DNA from: Shewanella atlantica
GTDB lineage: Bacteria > Pseudomonadota > Gammaproteobacteria > Enterobacterales > Shewanellaceae
Assembly (NCBI RefSeq): GCF_003966265.1
Contig: NZ_RXNV01000001.1
Coordinates: 1-64,000, forward strand
DNA: 64,000 nt
Reading direction: 5' to 3'
Position 1 is the first letter of the stretch, and the number at the start of each line of letters is the position of its first letter. A program made the translations under genes and the position numbers. Below are positions 1 to 8,609 of the stretch, piece by piece. The notes beneath the pieces were generated by a model that saw only the letters and a list, made by a program, of their open reading frames with translations, made no database searches and was not told where the DNA came from.

Positions 1-109
1 GTCCGCCGCTCGACAGCAAAGTAGCAAGCTACTTTCTGTTTCCGCTCGACTTGCATGTGTTAGGCCTGCCGCCAGCGTTCAATCTGAGCCATGATCAAAC
101 TCTTCAATT
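1..109 (-). rRNA. rrs: 16S ribosomal RNA, 5' end (partial)
   Basis: Read on the minus strand, the stretch starting near 108 carries the conserved 16S 5' segment: AATTGAAGAGTTTGATCATG followed by the GGCTCAG and AACGCTGGCGGCAGGC motifs, up to the start of the first variable region. The rest of the gene lies beyond position 1. The mature 5' end is placed at 108-109 by comparison with the E. coli 16S start. Confidence 0.97.
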
Positions 110-625
110 AAAGTTTTTTTGTTCTCATCCTATTAGGGATGAAGAACGGCTCAATGAATTATACTGTTTTTCATCAATCACTCTCTAGAAAGAGAATGTT
201 AATGAAGCTACATATTGCTATGTGTCACTCAGTACCTCTTATAAAAGAGATAATCATTGAGAAAATTTTTGACTACTTCGTGAGAAGTAGTTTCGAATAA
301 CTCAACACCTGTGAGTGTCCACACAGATTACTTGATAAATTGTTAAAGAGCGTAGCACCAATTTTTCAGATGCTGCCGTTAGACGCTAGGTCATTGGCTT
401 CGGGATGCGTATTCTACGTATTCCCGCTGTTGCGTCAAGTGCTTTTTTAACATTTATCTTTGACTGACTACTTCTTATACAAGACGCACCAACCAAAACA
501 TTAAAACAGACTATCTGCTGGATTTCCCTTAATTGAAAACCCTACCTTCACAGCTCGTGCTCACTCATCTTTATCGACTAAAACCAGTGGATAAGCCAGT
601 AAACATCTGCTCTGCCGTGTCAGTG
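110..625 (-). promoter_or_regulatory. rRNA operon leader region
   Basis: This is the transcribed leader between the rrn promoter (about 633-660) and the 16S gene. It contains no open reading frame of note. It holds a boxA antitermination element (338-352) and a small hairpin at 272-291 (ACTACTTC, loop GTGA, GAAGTAGT). Segments pairing around the 16S precursor for RNase III are expected here but were not folded. Confidence 0.75.
338..352 (-). promoter_or_regulatory. rrn boxA antitermination element
   Basis: The minus strand reads CGCTCTTTAACAATTTATCA, followed by AATCTGTGTGGACACTC. This is nearly identical to the E. coli rRNA leader boxA and its downstream flank. NusB/NusE binding to boxA starts rRNA antitermination. 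Confidence 0.9.
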
Positions 626-632
626 GTTGCGC

Positions 633-660
633 ATTATAGGGAGTTTAGTTCTCAGCGCAA
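633..660 (-). promoter_or_regulatory. rrn P1-like sigma70 promoter
   Basis: On the minus strand there is a perfect -10 box TATAAT (633-638) and a -35 box TTGCGC (655-660) with a 16-bp spacer. The GC-rich discriminator GCGCAACCACTGACACGG resembles that of E. coli rRNA promoters. A 16-bp spacer and a GC-rich discriminator are the known determinants of growth-rate and ppGpp control. Confidence 0.85.
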
Positions 661-775
661 GCGCTTATTTCAAGAATACTATCGAGTGGACAGTAAACAG
701 GCATAACGGTTAATTTTCACATTATATATGCACATTTAAACCGCATTACTGATGTAGAGGGCAAAAGAAGGTTAT

Positions 776-812
776 CTATATAAGTACTAGCTAAGAGCTC
801 GTACTTATATAG
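776..812. repeat. Perfect 12-bp inverted repeat upstream of rrn
   Basis: CTATATAAGTAC (776-787) and GTACTTATATAG (801-812) are exact reverse complements around a 13-nt loop. The repeat lies between the gmhB stop codon and the rRNA promoter on the same strand. No U-tract follows, so it is not a classical terminator; it may be an operator or may limit gmhB read-through. Confidence 0.5.
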
Positions 813-918
813 GTAGTTTGGAACAGGCAAGCTAAGCTCTAAAGAGTTAACTCACCTATGCCTCAAACGGTACATACATAGAAAGGTTATAGGCCAGCTT
901 TAAGACCAGTCGGTATAA

Positions 919-1470
919 CTAGAGGCTTTTTAAATACGCCGGAACATCGGCAATCGAATCGAGTACCACGCTGGCAGCAGCAATGGCTTCTTCGGTCACC
1001 GATTTTCCAGTGCGTACTAATATACGCGTCGGGATCCCTGCCGCTTTGGCTGCTAACATATCATCTCGCTTGTCACCGACCATCACCGAATGCTTCAGCT
1101 CAATCTTAAGAAACTTGGCCGCGGTCAACATCATTCCCGGCTTTGGTTTGCGACATTCACAGTCCTGCTTATAGTCGCCTAACCCCTTTTCGGCGTGGTG
1201 AGGGCAATAATAGATACCGTCGAGCTCCACTCCTTTATCGACAAAGTTCCAATCCATCCACTCGGTCAAGCTGTGAAACTGATCTTCACTATACATACCA
1301 CGAGCGATCCCGGACTGATTTGTCACTACAGCTAGTTTGTATCCCATCTCTTTCAGGGAGCGACAGGCATCAAATACACCTTCGACATATTCAAAGTCAT
1401 CGACCTGATGAACATAACCATGATCGACGTTGATGACACCATCTCTATCTAAAAAAACTGCAGGGCTCAC
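919..1470 (-). CDS. gmhB: D-glycero-beta-D-manno-heptose-1,7-bisphosphate 7-phosphatase
   Basis: This HAD-superfamily phosphatase removes the 7-phosphate of heptose bisphosphate in ADP-heptose synthesis for the lipopolysaccharide inner core; it is cytosolic. The catalytic motif FLDRDGVIN sits at the N-terminus (Asp8, Asp10), followed by [11 protein letters not shown] (motif II), the zinc-loop residues of CPHH and [10 protein letters not shown], and VGDKRDD (motif IV). The 183-residue length fits the family. The frame is open up to 1662, but that extension has no family similarity. I chose GTG at 1470 because GGAG lies 8 nt upstream and the next residues ([10 protein letters not shown]) match known N-termini. 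E. coli also has gmhB just upstream of an rRNA operon. Confidence 0.95.
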   Translation of the reverse strand: MSPAVFLDRDGVINVDHGYVHQVDDFEYVEGVFDACRSLKEMGYKLAVVTNQSGIARGMYSEDQFHSLTEWMDWNFVDKGVELDGIYYCPHHAEKGLGDYKQDCECRKPKPGMMLTAAKFLKIELKHSVMVGDKRDDMLAAKAAGIPTRILVRTGKSVTEEAIAAASVVLDSIADVPAYLKSL

Positions 1471-1780
1471 GTGTTTAACTCCATAATCAGATATAAAATT
1501 ATTATCCCATCCATTTGAGTAAATTGCACCGCGAACTTGCCTATTTTCATTATCTTCAATTGAAATGGATAAAATATACAAATATAGTATAGGAAAATAT
1601 TTAAATTCACCCACAGATAGCTTTATCAAAACCTGCTTTCGTAGCGACTTTGTGCATTTCACTCGTCACAGATACTGTTCGTTACAAGTACTGTGCGTTA
1701 CAGGCTGAGTTGTAAAGCCAGTGTATTTTAGCCCTACCTTTAAGCGGGTATCATCGGTGATCTCAAAAGAGCCTGTAATT
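1471..1780. other. Divergent intergenic region, gmhB / aminopeptidase
   Basis: About 310 bp separate two divergent genes and must hold both promoters. Positions 1673-1704 contain two tandem 16-bp units (TACTGTTCGTTACAAG and TACTGTGCGTTACAGG), possibly a regulator site. No convincing -35/-10 pair was picked out and no small gene was seen. Confidence 0.4.
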
Positions 1781-3094
1781 ATGACAAATACCTATCAGAT
1801 AAGAAGAGAAGCACTGTTGAAGCAACTACCGAAGAATAGCTTAGTCATTCTTTGTGGTTATCAACAAAAGGTCAGAAGCAAAAACATTAAGTATCATTTC
1901 AGGCAAGATAACGACTTTCTCTATCTAACTGGCTTCGATGAACCAGATGCCGTTGCTATACTCGCTGCCGATAAAGGTGCTGCTTCAGGTGTTAGCTTTA
2001 CCTTACTATGCCGCCCTAAAGATCCGACCCAAGAGGTCAGCTTTGGTGAACGTGCCGGTATTGAAGGGGCAATTGCAAACTTCCATGCCGATGATGCCTT
2101 CGATATCACCGAGCTTAATGAAGTTGTCTTATCAAAAATAGCCGAGCATCAACATATATACATCAGTGATGAACTCAACCGTTTCTCTACTCAGATCGTG
2201 GGCTGGCTAGACCACCAAAGAACGACAACCCCTTTTGATACGGTCAAACAGTACCGTAGCCTTACCCCCCTGGCAAAGTACTTACACCCCATGCGCGTCA
2301 TCAAGAGCGATGAGGAGATCTCTCATATAAAGGCGGCGGTTGCAGCCTCTATCGATGCACATAAAGCAGTTATGCAAGCCTGCAAACCAGGTATCAATGA
2401 AGCGCTGTTATCTGCAACCTTCAATTTTACCCTCTCCCAATTCGGCAGTACCGATGTCGCCTACCCCAATATTGTCGCTGCGGGTAACAATGCCTGCTGT
2501 CTTCACTATGAGGAAAACTGCTGCACGGCTGAAGACGGACAGATGTTGTTGATCGATGCCGGAGGTGAGTTAAATCATTACGCATCGGATATTACCCGCA
2601 GCTATCCGGTCAATGGTAAATTCACCGAAGCGCAGAAACGCATCTATCAATTGGTATTAACCGCACTCGACTCTGCCATCGCAAAAGTACAGCCCGGTAC
2701 CCGCTGGAACGAACTTTATGAAACCTGTATGGAGGTGATGGCCAAAGGGTTGTTAGAGCTAGGCTTCTTAAGTGGCAGTATCGAAGAGGTAATGGAAAGC
2801 CAGAGTTATAAACGTTTCACGGTACATAAGACCGGCCATTGGCTCGGCATGGATGTACACGATGTCGGCCCCTATCATGACAGTGATGGTCAATGGCGGA
2901 CACTCGAACCCGGCATGGTATTCACTATTGAGCCGGGAATTTATATCCCATTGGACGCCATAGACGTTCCCAAGGATTACCGGGGGATGGGGATTCGTAT
3001 CGAAGATGATATTCTTGTCACCAAAATTGGTTATGAAAACCTATCGGCTGGTGTACCTCGCACCATAGATGAGATCCAAACTATGATGGCCTGA
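1781..3094 (+). CDS. Xaa-Pro aminopeptidase (aminopeptidase P, M24B)
   Basis: This cytosolic dinuclear-metal peptidase releases N-terminal residues preceding proline. The N-terminal aminopeptidase-P domain (about residues 1-140) has the family pattern FRQDNDFLYLTGFDEPDAV. The C-terminal pita-bread domain shows all five metal ligands: LLIDAGG (Asp), YASDITRS (Asp), HKTGHWLGMDVHDVG (His), TIEPGIYIP (Glu) and RIEDDILVT (Glu). The ATG at 1781 was chosen because AAAGAG lies about 10 nt upstream and the MTNTYQIRREALL start aligns with PepP; the frame is open 20 codons further. Length is 437 residues, as in PepP. It stands alone rather than beside ubiH, so it may be a second PepP paralogue; I leave the symbol open. 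Confidence 0.92.
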   Translation: MTNTYQIRREALLKQLPKNSLVILCGYQQKVRSKNIKYHFRQDNDFLYLTGFDEPDAVAILAADKGAASGVSFTLLCRPKDPTQEVSFGERAGIEGAIANFHADDAFDITELNEVVLSKIAEHQHIYISDELNRFSTQIVGWLDHQRTTTPFDTVKQYRSLTPLAKYLHPMRVIKSDEEISHIKAAVAASIDAHKAVMQACKPGINEALLSATFNFTLSQFGSTDVAYPNIVAAGNNACCLHYEENCCTAEDGQMLLIDAGGELNHYASDITRSYPVNGKFTEAQKRIYQLVLTALDSAIAKVQPGTRWNELYETCMEVMAKGLLELGFLSGSIEEVMESQSYKRFTVHKTGHWLGMDVHDVGPYHDSDGQWRTLEPGMVFTIEPGIYIPLDAIDVPKDYRGMGIRIEDDILVTKIGYENLSAGVPRTIDEIQTMMA

Positions 3095-3102
3095 TGTTTT
3101 CC

Positions 3103-3142
3103 AAAAACGGGAGGCTTATCCGATTTACGCCTCCCCCGTTTA
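3103..3142 (+). terminator. Probable terminator between convergent genes
   Basis: AAACGGGAGGC (about 3108) can pair with GCCTCCCCCGTTT (about 3130) with a 2-nt bulge. It lies just after the aminopeptidase stop codon and before the convergent kinase gene. The U-tract is short, so efficiency is uncertain. Confidence 0.45.
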
Positions 3143-3240
3143 ACGCCCGTTCCCGTTATAGCCGAACATTATCGAGTCACTATTTCTGGAGCTATTTCCC
3201 CGGGCCCATTGCCAGCTGGTGATAAGAACTTCATAAACAC

Positions 3241-4608
3241 TCAACAAGGTGTTGAAACTTGAGGTTCAGAGCGCGATTGCTCGCATATTTGAGAGGTATC
3301 GGCCTTGAACCTATAAACCAGATGCAGCCCTCTTTGACTCGGTTTGATTTTTATCGCGCCATGTAGTCGCTGCACAATAAGGTTATATACAATCGACAAA
3401 CCCAATCCGGTCCCTCCCTGATCCCGAGCCGTTGTATAAAATGGTTCAAAAAGATGTTCACCGCTGTTACCACAAAGCCCTGAACCATTATCGATAAAAT
3501 CGACCTCAATTTCATCCGCTGCAATCTGACTTATCTGTATGCTAATGATATTGTCCTGCAAACCGTTAAAACCATGAAGTAAGCTGTTATTCACTAGGTT
3601 AGTGATAACTTGTGCATGTAAACCCGGTAATGTCTTAATACAGATTTCCTTCGCACACGAAAGGACAACCTTTACATCTTTGGGGCGACATAACGGCTCC
3701 AGCGTGGTTAACAGTTGCTGGTAATAGTCTTTAACATTGATTGTTTCTACTTCAAGATAGTGCTGTTCGGCTGCCATCCGTTTAAAAGATTCAATTAATG
3801 TTTTAGCCCTTATTAACGTCTCCCCCTGTAGCCGTAATGCCTGATCTGTTTTGCTCAGATAAAGATTCATATCGTCGACTGACAATTGACCTTGGGTAAT
3901 TTTTTTATCGAGGCGGCTCAACTCAAGCTCCATCATGCTATGAGTGGTGATAGTTAACCCAAGCGGGGTATTAACTTCATGTGCTACGCCGGCAATCAAC
4001 TTGCCTAACGCCGCCATTTTATCGGCTTCGACCAACTGCTCCTGAGTCCGCCTTAACTGGGTGATCACCTTCGACAGATCTTCAGTACGCTGCTGAACTT
4101 TGAGATCTAAGCTATCATTGAGTCTCTGCAATGACCTTTCATACTCTAGTCGCTCCATCTCAGCAGCGGCACGTCCTGAAAAAATTTGGAATAAGGTGAT
4201 GACAGACTCTTGTTTAATAATAGGTGTCTTGTATAAGGCAACCATGAGCCCCATCACCTTACCTTTGGAATCATGCAATGGCGTCCCTACATAAGCCTCC
4301 AATTCCAGATCAATCAAAATTTGGTCGTCAGGATAAAGTGAACACACATCACTGGGAAAACAACAGACACTATTTCCCGCCACATCCGCACAGGGGGTAT
4401 CGGCTAAAGAGTAGGTAAAATTTTTGGCTAGCTTACCGTTTTCAACATAGGTGATGGTTTCTGACCTATGCTTCCTCTCATCGATTTGGGCAATAAAAGT
4501 AAAATCGGCACCAATGACCTGATCAAGCTTTAGCGTCAGCCTTTCAAAGAAGTCCAGGCCATAAGCATTAGATACACCTTCAATTATGTGCTTAACATGC
4601 TTTTCCAT
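3241..4608 (-). CDS. GAF-domain sensor histidine kinase
   Basis: No transmembrane segment is visible, so this is a cytosolic kinase. Residues 1-165 resemble a GAF sensor (GTPLHDSKGKVMGLMVAL). A coiled coil follows (about 165-200), then a HisKA dimerisation domain with phosphoacceptor His in AGVAHEVNTPLG (about residue 210), and an HATPase domain with NLVNNSLLHG (N box), DNGSG (G1) and GGTGLGLSIVYNL (G2). The ATG at 4608 overlaps the stop region of the upstream response-regulator gene (AGGAAA as ribosome-binding site), so the two are translationally coupled. The GAF core contains several Cys residues (VCCFPSDVC); any redox or metal role is speculative. Its partner is almost certainly the adjacent HD-GYP regulator. 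Confidence 0.92.
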   Translation of the reverse strand: MEKHVKHIIEGVSNAYGLDFFERLTLKLDQVIGADFTFIAQIDERKHRSETITYVENGKLAKNFTYSLADTPCADVAGNSVCCFPSDVCSLYPDDQILIDLELEAYVGTPLHDSKGKVMGLMVALYKTPIIKQESVITLFQIFSGRAAAEMERLEYERSLQRLNDSLDLKVQQRTEDLSKVITQLRRTQEQLVEADKMAALGKLIAGVAHEVNTPLGLTITTHSMMELELSRLDKKITQGQLSVDDMNLYLSKTDQALRLQGETLIRAKTLIESFKRMAAEQHYLEVETINVKDYYQQLLTTLEPLCRPKDVKVVLSCAKEICIKTLPGLHAQVITNLVNNSLLHGFNGLQDNIISIQISQIAADEIEVDFIDNGSGLCGNSGEHLFEPFYTTARDQGGTGLGLSIVYNLIVQRLHGAIKIKPSQRGLHLVYRFKADTSQICEQSRSEPQVSTPC

Positions 4609-4617
4609 CAGTATTTC

Positions 4618-6150
4618 CTAATCAGGGTAGTCTTGTCTTATCTGCATCAAGGCATCGAAATTTTCTATGGCTTTATCCACTAACAGCGGGTCAAATTTTT
4701 TGCCTCTCTGCTCCTTGATATATGCCAGGATCTGTTCACGCGACCAAGCATCCTTATAACTCCGGTTAGAACCCAATGCATCGATCACATCGATAATAGA
4801 CATAATACGAGCTTCAACCGGAATATTCGTATCACTCAGGCCTTCAGGGTAACCACTACCATCCCAATTTTCATGATGATAGCGCGCCAATCTTGAACCT
4901 AATCTGGCTACCGGTAAATTTGACTTATCCAACAGCGTACCGCCCACAGCTGCATGGCTCTTCATCAACTCCCACTCACCTGGATTCAAGGTTCCCTGCT
5001 TATGCAAAATATTGTCGGGAATGGCCACCTTGCCAATATCGTGCAGTGGTGCAGCCACTTTCAGCGCTTGAACAAATGAATGAGGCAAACCAAGAGAAAC
5101 GGCAAGCAGTTCGCACATCAAAGAGACACGCTTTACGTGTAAACCCGTCTCTTTACTGCGAGCCTCGATGGCATCGCCAACGATATAGAGCAGTTCGCGC
5201 TGGCTCTTATGAGTCTGTTGTTGCTGAACCAAGCTTTCAAGAGTCAGCGCTATGTTAGTGGCGTACATCTCCATCAAGCCCCTCTTAAAGTGTGTCGGGG
5301 CATAATCAAACTCGATATAAAGCACACTCGATGCCTCTGCAGAAGCCTGATAGAAACCAATAAAATGTTCCTGATTAAATTTGTTCTCTTTATTCGTAAA
5401 TGCTTGCCGGATCTTATCGTTTACATTAACGGGGATGCTATCTAAGCTTTGCGGTGTTTCGCCAAATCGACCGGTGCACGCCAAATATGTCTCTTGGCAG
5501 TCATCATAAAAATCGGTTTCCTGCCTGACGATGTAAACAGCTGAACTCTCTAACTTCATTAAGGTTAATAAATTATTGAGAGCCGCAGTGGCAAAGTCGG
5601 CTAATTGAGTGACTTTCAGGACATTGGTGGATGATGTGATCAAACGCTGAAAAGCATTTTGGCTTTTTAAGATAGTCTTAATATCACGGAAGCCGCGAAT
5701 ACCAGCATAGACCGAAGTGATCATCTTGGTTGCCGTGAGTTCTGTCTTGGCTTTGTAGTCATTGATGTCGTACTGGCTGATCACCTGCTCTTCGGGCGCT
5801 AATCCCGCTTGACCGGTGCGTAAGATAATACGGATACTGATGTTTTTTAACTCTTCCCTGATCCAAGTTACTAACTGTAAACCAGCGTCATCACTTTCCA
5901 TCACGACATCAACAAAGGTCATCGCGAATGAGACATCAGACTCAAGCAGAGACTTAGCTTGTGCCGCAGAATAGGCACTGTGCAATTGAATCTTCCGACC
6001 TAAGACCTCTAGATCAGCCAATATCAATCGGGTCACATCATGGACAGCTTGGTCATCATCGACAATGAGAATATGCCAAACCCGCTTTACAGGCTGCCCG
6101 TGAACGGCATCAGAAACTTGAGACGCTGGCTGAAAAACAAATTTATTCAT
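4618..6150 (-). CDS. Response regulator, REC-DUF3369-HD-GYP
   Basis: The protein has an N-terminal receiver domain (ILIVDDDQAVHD; phosphoacceptor Asp in TFVDVVMES), a central DUF3369 domain (about residues 170-310) and a C-terminal HD-GYP domain. The last has the catalytic HDIGK motif, a second HD-GYP signature HHENWDGSGYP, and the downstream Asp of IIDVIDAL. HD-GYP proteins hydrolyse cyclic di-GMP to pGpG or GMP, so the pair probably lowers c-di-GMP on a signal sensed by the kinase. ATG at 6150 is preferred over a TTG at 6168 because GGA lies 5 nt upstream of it. The kinase gene follows after 9 nt in one operon. Confidence 0.93.
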   Translation of the reverse strand: MNKFVFQPASQVSDAVHGQPVKRVWHILIVDDDQAVHDVTRLILADLEVLGRKIQLHSAYSAAQAKSLLESDVSFAMTFVDVVMESDDAGLQLVTWIREELKNISIRIILRTGQAGLAPEEQVISQYDINDYKAKTELTATKMITSVYAGIRGFRDIKTILKSQNAFQRLITSSTNVLKVTQLADFATAALNNLLTLMKLESSAVYIVRQETDFYDDCQETYLACTGRFGETPQSLDSIPVNVNDKIRQAFTNKENKFNQEHFIGFYQASAEASSVLYIEFDYAPTHFKRGLMEMYATNIALTLESLVQQQQTHKSQRELLYIVGDAIEARSKETGLHVKRVSLMCELLAVSLGLPHSFVQALKVAAPLHDIGKVAIPDNILHKQGTLNPGEWELMKSHAAVGGTLLDKSNLPVARLGSRLARYHHENWDGSGYPEGLSDTNIPVEARIMSIIDVIDALGSNRSYKDAWSREQILAYIKEQRGKKFDPLLVDKAIENFDALMQIRQDYPD

Positions 6151-6501
6151 AGATATCCATATCGACAATAATGTATAGCAGAATAAACATTTTTTTTGAT
6201 GTAAGCAAGCTTAGGGGAAGATTCAAAAAATGATCTAGCTTATTGAATTCAATTGAAATAACAAAAATCTAATTAATGATTTTTGAATTTTATTTAGCTG
6301 CATTTGAATCACCGGAACTTGAGAGATTTGAAGGAGAAAACACCCAAAATTAAAGTCATAATATGAGCTTTTGTAGATAATACCCTTTTAGCAGACAACT
6401 CCCTTAACACCGCAGCCTTGTATTTCCGATTAGTCTCAATGGTTCACAAAGCTGATGTACTACACTAACAGTAGGGTATTGATAAACAGGCACCTGTTCT
6501 A
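6151..6501. other. Divergent intergenic region before the APC permease
   Basis: This is about 350 bp of AT-rich DNA between divergent genes. It includes short symmetric A/T stretches near 6240-6300 (GAATTCAATTGAA) but no open frame or strong hairpin. It presumably carries the promoters of the regulator operon and of the permease; I could not assign them confidently. Confidence 0.35.
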
Positions 6502-7740
6502 ATGGATCGTAAACAGACCAGCCCTAATGAGCTCCCCCTGGCCAGGCGTATCGGCCTACCTTTACTGACTTTATATGGTCTTGGGACCATGCTTGGGGCA
6601 GGTATCTATGTTCTGGTGGGAAAAGTGGCCGCCAGTGCTGGCATGCTCACACCTCTTGCTTTCATCGTCGCAGCAATCATCGCTTACTTTACCGCCCTGA
6701 GTTACTGTGAGTTGGTTGCTCGCTATCCTATGAGCGCCGGAGAGGCTTGTTATGTGGAGCATGGGTTTAACCGAAAAAAATACGGCATTATAGTCGGCTA
6801 TCTGGTCATTTTTACCGGAATCGTCTCTTCCGCCACCTTAATCAATGGCTTCGTTGGCTACCTGTCCTACTTTATCGATCTCCCCCGCTACATGATCATC
6901 ATCTTCATGCTCATGTTATTGGGTCTTGTCGCGGCATGGGGAATAGCAGAATCCCTTTGGCTGGCAGCGGTGTTCACACTTATCGAAGTGTTTGGCTTGC
7001 TGTTAGTCATTGTTGTAGCCGGAGGTGCTTTACCAAGCTCAATCCCATGGCAGCAGGCCTTTATTCCCGACAATACTCTGGTATGGGGAGGCGTGTTAAG
7101 CGGCGCATTTCTGGCTTTCTATGCCTTTATCGGCTTCGAAGATATGGTGAATATTGCTGAAGAGGTTAAAACCCCCAAACAGACCATGCCCAGAGGAATA
7201 ATACTGGCACTCATCATCGCAAGCCTGCTCTACATTTTGGTGGCATTTGTCGCTGTTTTTTCACTCCCCCAGAGTGAACTAGCCGCCTCAGACGCGCCGC
7301 TCAAAGATATACTCGTGCCCCATCACCCGATGGCCGGCCCCCTGATAAGCGTAATTAGCCTGTTCGCTATTCTCAACGGCCTGTTGGCTCAACTGATCAT
7401 GGCATCCAGAGTGCTATACGGCATGGCATTTCAGGGGCGAGCTCCGGCTTTTCTCGCAACCGTCGGAAAGAGGACACAGACGCCAATCATTGCCACCATC
7501 ATCACCACCGCAGTGGTGTTGATCTTCTCCCTTTGGCTACCTCTGGTCACATTGGCCAAGACCACCAGCTTTATTATCTTGATCATATTCGCCCTGATTA
7601 ACCTTTCTCTATGGCGAATTCAGCGAAGAGAACCAGAAATTGAAGGCCATAAGAAAGGCGGCTGGCCGCTCATCGGTACCATACTCTGTCTGTTTCTAAT
7701 AAGCGTTCAGAGTTATAACCTTCTTATCGGCGCAGGCTGA
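6502..7740 (+). CDS. APC-superfamily amino acid permease
   Basis: This 412-residue integral membrane protein has 11-12 hydrophobic segments. The start of TM1 carries the APC substrate-site motif GLGTMLGAGIYVLVG, and the TM6 region carries GAFLAFYAFIGFEDMVNIAEEVKTP, both typical of APC transporters. The pattern is nearer the cationic/broad-range APA/CAT group than the YAT family, but the substrate cannot be read from the sequence. It is a single gene with its own upstream region. A (TTGTTA)n microsatellite follows the stop codon. Inner-membrane location and proton-coupled uptake are inferred from the family. Confidence 0.9.
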   Translation: MDRKQTSPNELPLARRIGLPLLTLYGLGTMLGAGIYVLVGKVAASAGMLTPLAFIVAAIIAYFTALSYCELVARYPMSAGEACYVEHGFNRKKYGIIVGYLVIFTGIVSSATLINGFVGYLSYFIDLPRYMIIIFMLMLLGLVAAWGIAESLWLAAVFTLIEVFGLLLVIVVAGGALPSSIPWQQAFIPDNTLVWGGVLSGAFLAFYAFIGFEDMVNIAEEVKTPKQTMPRGIILALIIASLLYILVAFVAVFSLPQSELAASDAPLKDILVPHHPMAGPLISVISLFAILNGLLAQLIMASRVLYGMAFQGRAPAFLATVGKRTQTPIIATIITTAVVLIFSLWLPLVTLAKTTSFIILIIFALINLSLWRIQRREPEIEGHKKGGWPLIGTILCLFLISVQSYNLLIGAG

Positions 7741-7817
7741 ACACCTCATTTGTTATTGTTATTGTTATTTAAGAGGCGAAAAACAGATGGGCAAAATGTC
7801 TGTTTTATTAAAGTGCT

Positions 7818-8141
7818 TCAGAAATAGTTTTTCAGTAGAAAGTATCGTTCGGGGCTTGGGGGAAATCCCGTCACGACCTCAAATTCCGCAAGTTCCATTA
7901 GCTTACGACCAAGCCAGGTTACTCTGGTCTCTGTATCTACCCAAACCACGACTATTAAGACGTTTTTATAGATCGTCCGCTCCGATAATCTTCGAATGAG
8001 ATCACCATCCTCGCCACGAGCAACGACAGATAAAGGCCTAGATTTTTCACTCACCATATGTTCAAAATTGTATTCCCGGACACCGGCAACAAGCCGAACG
8101 AAGACAGTCGTATCTTCTTCATTAATCCACTCAAAATGCAC
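7818..8141 (-). CDS. Hypothetical protein downstream of the SnoaL-like gene
   Basis: I do not recognise this 107-residue protein. It starts with GTG at 8141, overlapping the end of the SnoaL-like gene by 11 bp, with TGGAAAA just upstream as a weak ribosome-binding site. It is charged at the N-terminus (NEEDTTVFVRL) and has one hydrophobic strand-like segment (NVLIVVVWVD) that is too short and interrupted for a clear membrane anchor. The overlap suggests translational coupling. It could be a chance open frame, because coding evidence is limited to length and arrangement. Confidence 0.45.
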   Translation of the reverse strand: MHFEWINEEDTTVFVRLVAGVREYNFEHMVSEKSRPLSVVARGEDGDLIRRLSERTIYKNVLIVVVWVDTETRVTWLGRKLMELAEFEVVTGFPPSPERYFLLKNYF

Positions 8142-8490
8142 TTTTCCATTGCTCTGTATCTACGAACCAGCGTTCCTCGTAGATTTTATCACCTTCGAAC
8201 TTGAACAAGACTGACAGTTGAGAGGCTGCAAGCTTATCGGATTTCCACTCAACTATTGAGACCACTTCAGCTTCCCCTTCAATCTGACGAAGATCGGTGA
8301 TTTCGAAACCTGGCGGAAGGATCTCCCCAAGGCCATCCAACGCAGAACGAAATGCCTGTCGCCCCTCAAGGAGATCGGCTTGTCCCGGCATGATAAATCT
8401 CATTTCATCCACATAATCAGCCACTAAAGCATCGAAATCTCCGGCCCCAACCGCTTCCCAACCACCTTGCACTATATCGGCTAAACTCAT
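8131..8490 (-). CDS. SnoaL-like / NTF2-fold protein
   Basis: This 119-residue protein has the cone-shaped alpha+beta pattern of the SnoaL/NTF2 superfamily: a helical start (ADIVQGGWEAVGAGDFDALVADYVDEMRF), then FIMPGQADLLEGRQAFRSAL and a series of beta strands ending in DKIYEERWFVDTEQW. The family includes ketosteroid-isomerase-like enzymes and many binding proteins, so no reaction can be assigned. A ribosome-binding site (GGAGG) precedes the ATG at 8490. The gene downstream overlaps its 3' end. It is probably cytosolic, as no signal peptide is seen. Confidence 0.82.
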   Translation of the reverse strand: MSLADIVQGGWEAVGAGDFDALVADYVDEMRFIMPGQADLLEGRQAFRSALDGLGEILPPGFEITDLRQIEGEAEVVSIVEWKSDKLAASQLSVLFKFEGDKIYEERWFVDTEQWKSAF

Positions 8491-8609
8491 GACTTTTACC
8501 TCCTATATGATTTTGTACTATCTAATTATAGGAGGTGTTCAGGACTCTATCCGTAAGTCCAAAATAGCTGCTCTTAGGAAAGTATATCTGATGCTAGATA
8601 CTTGATTAG

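Noticed and set aside
1471..1662. 64-codon N-terminal extension of the gmhB frame
   Set aside because: The extension has no similarity to the family and lacks a ribosome-binding site. The GTG at 1470 has GGAG 8 nt upstream.
7750..7771. (TTGTTA)n microsatellite after the permease
   Set aside because: A simple repeat of about four units with no gene or promoter attached; likely slippage.
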